Shown piece after piece: positions 44,301 through 50,987 of a stretch of DNA of 50,987 nt. Location: contig JAUCBJ010008559.1 of assembly GCA_032718475.1 (NCBI GenBank), forward strand, positions 1 through 50,987, given 5' to 3'. How positions within the stretch are numbered: the first letter of the stretch is position 1; each line of letters begins with the position of its first letter. The stretch comes from Nemertoderma westbladi (taxonomy: Eukaryota; Xenacoelomorpha; Nemertodermatida; Nemertodermatidae). The notes beneath the pieces are model-generated. The model was not told the DNA's origin and searched no databases. It saw only the letters and a program-made list of their open reading frames with translations. The position numbers and the translations under genes were made by a program.

Positions 44301-44484
44301 GTCGTGCAACACTCACCGGAGAATCAACCCGTTTCCATGGAGGGTCGTGCAACACTCACCGGAGAATCCACCCGTTTCCATGGAGGGTCGTGCAACACTC
44401 ACCGGAGAATCCACCCGTTTCCGTGGGAGGGTCGTGCAACACTCACCGGAGAATCCACCCGTTTCCGTGGTGGGTCGTGCAACG
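41336..44484 (-). repeat. 43-bp array of a BRSK splice donor, roughly 70 units
   Basis: On the minus strand a unit is GTTGCACGACCCACCACGGA, AACGGGTGGATTCTCCG and GTGAGT: the last 37 bases of exon 44447-44585 plus the first six of the intron. Variants include 32-bp units lacking 11 bp around CGGGTGGATTC, 48-bp units with an extra GAGGG-type insert, and single changes (CCATGG, CTTGG). The GTGAGT donor is retained in almost every unit. Units read in several frames on both strands without stops for hundreds of codons, which is a by-product. The left end meets the truncated LINE at 41335; the right end overlaps the true exon. Confidence 0.97.
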
Positions 44485-44585
44485 AATGACGTTCTCGTAG
44501 AATGTCGGGGGCGTCTTCCTGACAAGGTTTACGCAACTTCCGGTCCAACAGAAGGTAGTAAATAACTCGTTCTTGGTTGTTATCG
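44447..44585 (-). CDS. BRSK: BRSK exon 2: UBA-like region end and [10 protein letters not shown]
   Basis: The acceptor is TTTTGTGTAG, with the exon starting at 44585. The exon is 139 bp: one base plus 46 codons, ending in phase 0 at CTCCG/GTGAGT. It encodes [15 protein letters not shown] and later [11 protein letters not shown], both nearly invariant in BRSK proteins. The last 37 exon bases plus the intronic GTGAGT form exactly one unit of the 43-bp array that fills the following intron, so the authentic donor is followed by dozens of copies of itself. Choosing the first donor is supported by conservation ending at DSP and by phase agreement with the next exon. Confidence 0.93.
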
Positions 44586-44731
44586 CTACACAAAAGTATT
44601 CAAATAAAGTCATAATGATTAATGACGTTTAATTTTCTATAAATGATCTTACTGAAGAATCACGGTTTATACTGAAGCCTTGGTTGTTACTAATGAAAAG
44701 TAAAGACAAGAGTCGGAAATATATTACTTAC

Positions 44732-44911
44732 ACATCGGCCAGTATTCTATCAACTAATTTATCTTTAGCTTTGAAGCAGCCAAGCGAATTCATGTTGGCT
44801 AGAACATCGGGGTCAATGTCTTCCTCGGAGATTAGGTTGACCTTGGATGACGACATTGACGACGTTGGGCCAGTGGAGAAGGGCATGGGGCCACGGTCGT
44901 CTTTCAATTTA
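44732..44911 (-). CDS. BRSK: BRSK exon 1 of 8 in window: UBA-like region, first part
   Basis: The acceptor is ATATTTCAG before position 44911, the donor GATGT/GTAAGT at 44731. The exon is 180 bp: one base, 59 codons, two bases. It encodes a Ser-rich linker (PFSTGPTSSMSSSK) and then the conserved EEDIDPDVLANMNSLGCF, the start of the UBA-like domain that follows the kinase domain in AMPK-related kinases. The GT at its end joins the first C of the next exon to make Val. The next intron is only 146 bp. Confidence 0.92.
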
Positions 44912-45013
44912 CTGAAATATACGAAATAAAGAATTATTTCTAATTAATGATAATTAGTTGACAAAAATTTGGTGAATGTACACAGATAATTCCCCAATAA
45001 AAATCTTAAAATG

Positions 45014-45924
45014 ATGAATGTTGAGTGTGTGTGAGTGAGTGTTGAGTGTGTGTGAGTGAGTGTTGAGTGTGTGTGAGTGAGTGTTGAGTGTGTGTGAGTG
45101 AGTGTTGAGTGTGTGTGAGTGAGTGTTGAGTGTGTGTGAGTGAGTGTTGAGTGTGTGTGAGTGAGTGTTGAGTGTGTGTGAGTGAGTGTTGAGTGTGTGT
45201 GAGTGAGTGTTGAGTGTGTGTGAGTGAGTGTTGAGTGTGTGTGAGTGAGTGTTGAGTGTGTGTGAGTGAGTGTTGAGTGTGTGTGAGTGAGTGTTGAGTG
45301 TGTGTGAGTGAGTGTTGAGTGTGTGTGAGTGAGTGTTAAGTGTGTGTGAGTGAGTGAGTGTTGAGTATGTGTGAGTGAGTGTTGAGTGTGTGTGAGTGAG
45401 TGTTGAGTGTGTGTGAGTGAGTGAGTGTTGAGTGTGTGTGAGTGAGTGTTGAGTGTGTGTGAGTGAGTGTTGAGTGTGTGTGAGTGAGTGTTGAGTGTGT
45501 GTGTGTGAGTGTTGAGTGTGTGTGAGTGAGTGTTGAGTGTGTGTGAGTGAGTGTTGAGTGTGTGTGAGTGAGTGTTGAGTGTGTGTGAGTGAGTGTTGAG
45601 TGTGTGTGAGTGAGTGTTGAGTGTGTGTGAGTGAGTGTTGAGTGTGTGTGAGTGAGTGTTGAGTGTGTGTGAGTGAGTGTTGAGTGTGTGTGAGTGAGTG
45701 TTGAGTGTGTGTGAGTGAGTGTTAAGTGTGTGTGAGTGAGTGAGTGTTGAGTGTGTGTGAGTGAGTGTTGAGTGTGTGTGAGTGAGTGTTGAGTGTGTGT
45801 GAGTGAGTGTTGAGTGTGTGTGTGTGAGTGTTGAGTGTGTGTGAGTGAGTGTTGAGTGTGTGTGAGTGAGTGTTGAGTGTGTGTGAGTGAGTGTTGAGTG
45901 TGTGTGAGTGAGTGTTGAGTGTGG
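45014..45924 (+). repeat. 21-bp TG-rich minisatellite, about 43 units
   Basis: The unit is GTGTTGAGTGTGTGTGAGTG plus A. Variant segments (GTTAAGTGTGTG followed by an extra GAGT) occur at 45335 and again at 45720, so a block of about 383 bp was duplicated. It lies in the BRSK intron (or upstream flank) before the first exon seen. Its minus-strand unit lacks GT, so it carries no donor. Confidence 0.95.
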
Positions 45925-46699
45925 CGCCAAATTTCTTACAAAAAGACAAAAGCGGTATTGTTATTTTACCGCTTCCCTCCCGAAGGTTTTCAATGTTTGA
46001 CTAAAGTGCAATGAATTGTACAATGAATGGTAAAAAATAATTATTTATTTCTGTATTCTTGATATAAACAAAATAATTACATAGCAAATTACACATTCAC
46101 CAGACTCTATCTATACTGTGACCTATACTGTATAGTTAGCCCTGACCTATACTGTATAGTTAGCCCTAAGCCGAGCTGCCTTCTCAGCTATCCATTAAAC
46201 CTGTTAACAAATTTCACGGTAGGTGGACCGGACCGTATGTATGCTGAGGTTATGTATCTTATCTTTTGGGTTTCTTAGAAAATAATTTTTCCTGATGCAT
46301 AACTTCAACTGACAGTGATAGCTGTGATTAAAAAATCACAGCCTTTCTGAATAGTAGTAAGTTTTACTCGATCTAATAATATCTGTGAAATATGGAAATT
46401 AGTAACTGGATTTCATTTAAGGAGTGTGGTAGTGACTGACTTAATTACAATATTGGGGAGTTTTGAGTCGGTGGGGTTGACTTGTGTACGAGAGGCTATT
46501 TACAGGAGCTTCGGTCAACCAATAGGGATCCCGCGGCTTAAATATGTTTTAATTATTAATGATTTTACCAGTCCAACAGTCAAACTAGGAACACACCAAT
46601 TATTTGTTTACAATTTTTTCAAAAAATTGCGCAATAAAATATGTTATAGCTTACATAAAGTATTACGTCAATAAAATATGTAAGGCTGAGTCGATACTT
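45925..46699. other. AT-rich stretch with a 24-bp direct repeat
   Basis: No exon is recognised. GACCTATACTGTATAGTTAG plus CCCT is repeated in tandem at 46120-46143 and 46144-46167. Confidence 0.55.
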
Positions 46700-49017
46700 A
46701 TAATGGTTCTGATTGGTGTAACATATGGGTCTGATAGGTGTAACATATGGGTCTGATAGGTGTAACATATGGGTCTGATAGGTGTAACATATGGGTCTGG
46801 TAGGTGTAACATATGGGTCTGATAGGTGAAACATATGGGTCTGATAGGTTGTAACATATGGGTCGGATATGTGTAACATATGGGTCTGGTAGGTGTAACA
46901 TATGGGTCTGATAGGTGTAACATATGGGTCTGATAGGTTGTAACATATGGGTCGGATATGTGTAACATAAGGGTCTGATAGGCGTAACATATGGGTCTGA
47001 TAGGTGTAACATATGGGTCTGATAGGTGTAACATATGGGTCTTATATGTGTAACATATGGGTCTGATAGGTGTAACATATGGGTCTGATAGGTGTAACAT
47101 ATGGGTCTGACAGGTGTAACATATGGGTCTGATATGTGTAACATATGGGTCTGATGATAGGCGTAACATATGGGTCTGATAGGTGTAACATATGAGTCTG
47201 ATATGTGTAGCATATGGGTCTGATAGGTGTAACATGTGGGTCCGATAGGTGCAACATATGGGTCTGATAGGTGTAACATATGAGTCTGATATGTGTAACA
47301 TATGGGTCTGATATGTGTAACATATGGGTCTGATAGGTGTAACATATGGGTCTGATAGGTGTTACACATGGGTCTGATAGGGGTAACATATGGGTCTGAT
47401 AGGTGTAACATATGGGTCTGGTAGGTGTAACATATGGGTCTGATAGGTGTAACATATGGGTCTGGTAGGTGTAACATATGAGTCTGATATGTGTAACATA
47501 TGGGTTTGATAGGTGTAACATATGAGTCTGATATGTGTAACATATGGGTCTGATAGGTGTAACATATGGGTCTGATAGGTGTAACATATGAGTCTGATAT
47601 GTGTAACATATGGGTCTGATATGTGTAACATATGGGTCTGATAGGTGTAACATATGGGTCTGATAGGCGTAACATATGGGTCTGATAGGTGTAACATATG
47701 GGTCTGATAGGTTGTAACATATGGGTCGGATATGTGTAACATATGGGTCTGGTAGGTGTAACATATGGGTCTGATAGGTGTAACATATGGGTCTGATAGG
47801 TTGTAACATATGGGTCGGATATGTGTAACATATGGGTCTGATAGGCGTAACATATGGGTCTGATAGGTGTAACATATGGGTCTGATAGGTGTAACATATG
47901 GGTCTTATATGTGTAACATATGGGTCTGATAGGTGTAACATATGGGTCTGATAGGTGTAACATATGGGTCTGATAGGTGTAACATATGGGTCTGATATGT
48001 GTAACATATGGGTCTGATGATAGGCGTAACATATGGGTCTGATAGGTGTAACATATGAGTCTGATATGTGTAGCATATGGGTCTGATAGGTGTAACATGT
48101 GGGTCCGATAGGTGCAACATATGGGTCTGATAGGTGTAACATATGAGTCTGATATGTGTAACATATGAGTCTGATATGTGTAACATATGGGTCTGATAGG
48201 TGTAACATATGGGTCTGATAGGTGTTACACATGGGTCTGATAGGGGTAACATATGGGTCTGATAGGTGTAACATATGGGTCTGGTAGGTGTAACATATGG
48301 GTCTGATAGGTGTAACATATGGGTCTGGTAGGTGTAACATATGAGTCTGATATGTGTAACATATGGGTTTGATAGGTGTAACATATGAGTCTGATATGTG
48401 TAACATATGGGTCTGATAGGTGTAACATATGGGTCTGATAGGTGTAACATATGAGTCTGATATGTGTAACATATGGGTCTGATATGTGTAACATATGGGT
48501 CTGATAGGTGTAACATATGGGTCTGATAGGTATTACACATGGGTCTGATAGGGGTAACATATGGGTCTGATAGGTGTAACATATGGGTCTGGTAGGTGTA
48601 ACATATGAGTCTGATATGTGTAACATATGGGTTTGATAGGTGTAACATATGGGTCTGATAGGTGTAACATATGAGTCTGATATGTGTAACATATGGGTCT
48701 GATAGGTGTAACATATGGGTCTGATAGGTGTAACATATGAGTCTGATATGTGTAACATATGGGTCTGATATGTGTAACATATGGGTCTGATAGGTGTAAC
48801 ATATGGGTCTGATAGGTGTAACTAACATATGGGTCTGATAGGTGTAACATATGGGTCTGATAGGTGTAACACATGGGTCTGATAGGTGTAACATATGGGT
48901 CTGATAGGTGTAATATATGGGTCTGATAGGTGTAACATATGAGTCTGATATGTGTAACATATGGGTCTGATATGTGTAACATATGGGTCTGATATGTGTA
49001 ACATATGGGTCTGATAT
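46700..49017 (+). repeat. 22-bp minisatellite with higher-order repeats, about 105 units
   Basis: The unit is GTAACATATGGGTCTGATAG plus GT, with ATGTGT and GGTAGGTGT variants. A long block recurs with a constant offset of 863 bp (for example 47301 and 48164 on the minus strand). The minus strand reads an open 22-residue, three-unit repeat for up to 488 codons. I treat this as a by-product. Confidence 0.95.
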
Positions 49018-49694
49018 GGGACAAGATTTGTTTTTAAAAGTAATACACACATTAATGGTTCAAAGCATTTCAATGAAATCCAAAATGAAAACGCACTAGT
49101 GACTCGTTGGTGAAAAGTAACCAAGAAAGTCTTCATTTAATAATGCTGGGAAAATTACAACGACTTTTCAATCTAAATATACAAACCGAGGATAATACGC
49201 ACCCGTAAATATTATAAAGGAGGCATTTGGCGCGTAGCTATATTAGTTGGTGAGAAGCAAACAAACAGGCAGGAAGGTAGGCAATATGGGAAAAGTGGAA
49301 TAGTCAGTCAAGGAAACACGAGATGTTAATTGAATCGATGGATGGAACCGGATGGAACGACACTTATAACAGGCGGGGGTTGAATGTGAACAACTGAAGT
49401 AATTGAATTGTAAGGAGTGGAGAGTCCCAGAGACATACCGGGGGACAATTATTCCTAATTGTAGAAGGAAATTCAATAATCTACTGAGGTGAGCGGAACC
49501 GCACCTATGTGCGGTGGGGGTAAGAGTGAGGGGGGGGGGGGGGGGGGGGGGGGTAGCTCAGATGATAGATGAATATTGTCTTTACAAAGTTGAACGCATA
49601 CCGAGGAAACAAAAACACCTATATATTTACCATCACAAAGAATAGCCAGGTACCGACCGTGAAGCAGGGCTATATTCACAGTAATCGAAGCCAT
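49018..49694. other. Non-coding stretch with a 24-base G run
   Basis: No exon is seen. A run of 24 G lies at 49530-49553. Immediately before it, CCGCACCTATGTGCGG (49499-49514) can fold as a short hairpin. Confidence 0.6.
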
Positions 49695-49697
49695 TAG

Positions 49698-50174
49698 AGT
49701 GACAAGGTTAAGGCAGAATCACCAGCCGATCGACTCAATAATGGTTGGAAGGCCCACTTTGAAAAGCTCCTCAATAATGATAGGGTATTGCCTGATAACT
49801 TTATAGAAGTAAAGGTGTCTGAGTCTGTACTCCCAGATATTCCCATTGGCGATATCTCCTTTGCAGAAGTGAAGGCTGCTGCAAAGAGCATTAAGACCAA
49901 TCGTGCCAGTGGAGTAGATGGTGTTCCCCCTGAGGTCTTTAAAATACCTGAGTGTTTAAAGCTCATCTATCCCATCATAGTAGACATGTACCGAACAACA
50001 AGAGTCCCACAAGAAATGAAAACAAATAAGTTGGTGCCAGTTCCCAAGAAGGGCAACCTAACACTCTTATGGTTCTTTTCGGGGAATCTCATTGATCTCG
50101 ATTACTGCAAAGCTATATTGGGTTCTGTAGAGGTCGTGGGACCATGGGGCCCATTTTGGCACTTAGAAGGATAA
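49698..50174 (+). pseudogene. LINE RT, N-terminal piece
   Basis: Opens after a stop at 49695-49697 and encodes PADRLNNGWKAHFEKLLNND, then KTNRASGVDGVPPEVFKIP and KLVPVPKKGNLTL, the first RT motifs. Beyond 50068 the proper frame changes (GISLISITAKLYW is one base over). At about 50120 some 25-30 codons up to GRGTMGPILALRR are missing. Confidence 0.8.
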
Positions 50175-50446
50175 TTGAAGAGTTATCAAAAAAGAAAGAC
50201 AGGCATCTGGCTGTTATCTTTGTTGACTTCTTCAAGGCCTTTGATTCAGTCTCTCGCTCACGTATGTTCAGCATACTTTCATTATATGGGATTCCTGATG
50301 AAATTATTGCAGCAATCAGATCAGTATACGATGGTTCGACAACATTTGTGTCTACTGTTGACGGTGACACAGAACCATTTGAAGTGTTATGGGGCGTCCT
50401 CCAAGGAGACACACTTGCGTCCATTCTTGTTCATAATTGTGGTTGA
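50131..50446 (+). pseudogene. LINE RT, middle piece
   Basis: Encodes GRGTMGPILALRRIIEEL, then AVIFVDFFKAFDSVSRS and GVLQGDTLA, the fingers and palm motifs. A one-base insertion at about 50420 shifts the frame, giving a premature stop at 50444-50446. Confidence 0.85.
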
Positions 50447-50987
50447 CTATGTTCTACGCACGTCCTTAGATCATCATAATGATGATGGGGTGATGGTAGC
50501 TCCACCTACTGGCTCCAGAAGTCGAGGAAATCCTGCCAAGTACCTAACTGATCTAGACTTTGCAGATGACTTAGGAGTACTCTCAGAATCACTAGAGGGA
50601 GCCCAACGGCTCCTCAGCTCATTAGAACAGGCTGCTTCTAGTGTTGGTCTTTTTATTAACTCCAAAAAGACCAAAATTTTGACAGTTAACTTTGAAAGTC
50701 CTCAGCAAGTCTCTGACCGGATGAGCATAAGCTCAAAGGATGGTATGCGTGAGCATGTGGACGACTTCTGTTACCTGGGATCATGGATCCGGAAGTCAGG
50801 TGAGGACCTTCGAATACGTGAGGGAATGGCATGGGCAGCCTTGAATAGGCTTTCCAGGATTTGGAAGTCACAGATAATTAATCGGAAACTTAAGGTCCGA
50901 TTATTTAGAGCAGCAGTAGTTCCAGTACTCCTCTACGGGAGTCCATGCTGGGCTCTAACTGCCGAGGACACCAAATCTCTGGATGGC
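50424..50987 (+). CDS. LINE RT, C-terminal piece, 3' partial
   Basis: An open frame of 188 codons to the window end. It begins FLFIIVVDYVLRTSLDHHND and includes the catalytic FADD box, LFINSKKTKILTVN, DDFCYLGSWIRKSGEDLR, LSRIWKSQ and VPVLLYGSPCWALTAED. These are the RT palm and thumb of the same LINE family. It has no start codon of its own because of the frameshift upstream. Confidence 0.85.

Larger units (their letters stand above)
21159..44911 (-). other. BRSK: BRSK/SAD-type kinase gene, C-terminal half in eight exons
   Basis: Eight minus-strand exons with AG/GT borders join without a phase conflict into about 520 residues ending at a stop. The order is a post-kinase linker, a UBA-like segment (DIDPDVLANMNSLGCF, then [13 protein letters not shown] and [10 protein letters not shown]), a divergent Pro-rich linker, FMGSPRFHRRK, and a KA1-like end (EEQILVIVNDK, IKADIVQAFLS, LRFQVDIQE, YRRFKKIVEVI). 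These blocks match the known order in BRSK1/2 and SAD-1, neuronal polarity and synapse kinases of the AMPK-related group. Sequence identity is by recognition, not a search. The kinase domain is not in the window. Introns range from 146 bp to 9.6 kb, and most of their length is transposons and minisatellites. Confidence 0.92.
49695..50987 (+). mobile_element. LINE copy, 5'-truncated, running off the right edge
   Basis: This copy belongs to the family of the fragments at 15590, 23960 and 25077. It starts abruptly in the RT N-terminal region (about 49698) without endonuclease, which suits a 5' truncation. Coding runs in three pieces because of a frameshift near 50068, an internal deletion near 50120 and a one-base insertion near 50420. 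The catalytic box is intact (DLDFADDLGVL). The 3' end is outside the window. Confidence 0.88.

Noticed and set aside
41611-44500. Very long open frames (up to 716 codons) in the 43-bp array
   Set aside because: They follow from a repeat without stops read in several frames on both strands. The sequence derives from a splice junction and there is no independent coding sign.
45014-45924. 21-bp array as a further splice-site array of BRSK
   Set aside because: The minus-strand unit contains no GT and no exon was found at its edges, so it does not fit the pattern.
46663-49050. Open frames of up to 488 codons on the minus strand in the 22-bp array
   Set aside because: The repeat lacks stops in this strand and overlapping frames are equally long. 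No start context, exon border or protein family.

Overview
The window comes from an animal nuclear genome, very probably a marine or other aquatic invertebrate. It has split genes with GT-AG introns, metazoan gene families, BEL/Pao-type and LINE retrotransposons, DNA-transposon relics and very large minisatellites. I cannot name the species. Two real cellular genes are present, each only in part, and most of the remaining sequence is repeats.

The main gene is on the minus strand. It is the C-terminal half of a BRSK/SAD-type (AMPK-related) serine/threonine kinase, reconstructed as eight exons running from 44911 down to 21159. In gene order the exons are 44732-44911, 44447-44585, 36979-37115, 35264-35685, 34915-35038, 25212-25335, 22250-22430 and 21159-21418. 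All seven junctions have AG/GT borders and matching phases, and the products align with the post-kinase UBA-like region, a Pro-rich linker and the KA1-like C-terminus. The kinase domain lies beyond the right edge or is absent from what I can read. The second gene is on the plus strand: the last exon of a Rab-family GTPase (14669-14943), with a CXC prenylation end.

Layout: 1-2053, BEL/Pao pol relic with its reverse transcriptase missing. 2054-6081, AT-rich sequence with degenerate gag-like pieces and an LTR-like promoter. 6082-14630, 45-bp then about 40-bp minisatellites directly before the Rab exon. 14669-15022, Rab exon and poly(A) signal. 15590-16085, LINE scrap. 16712-18523, 44-bp satellite. 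19291-20155, TTAA-flanked element. 21159-44911, BRSK gene, whose introns hold LINEs, a hAT-like MITE, a small LTR element, a long element with inverted arms, in-frame 42/39-bp arrays, a Harbinger-like MITE and a decayed LINE. 45014-49017, two more minisatellites. 49695-50987, a LINE running off the right edge.

The most notable observation is that three separate minisatellites in the BRSK gene sit exactly on splice junctions, and their repeat units include the splice site itself. The 43-bp array contains the end of exon 44447-44585 plus GTGAGT. The 22-bp array starts at the donor of exon 34915-35038. The 34-bp array carries the acceptor and first 20 bases of exon 22250-22430. The gene therefore carries roughly 70, roughly 75 and 7 copies of its own splice sites. 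This looks like a recurrent local process and is the best candidate here for something undescribed.
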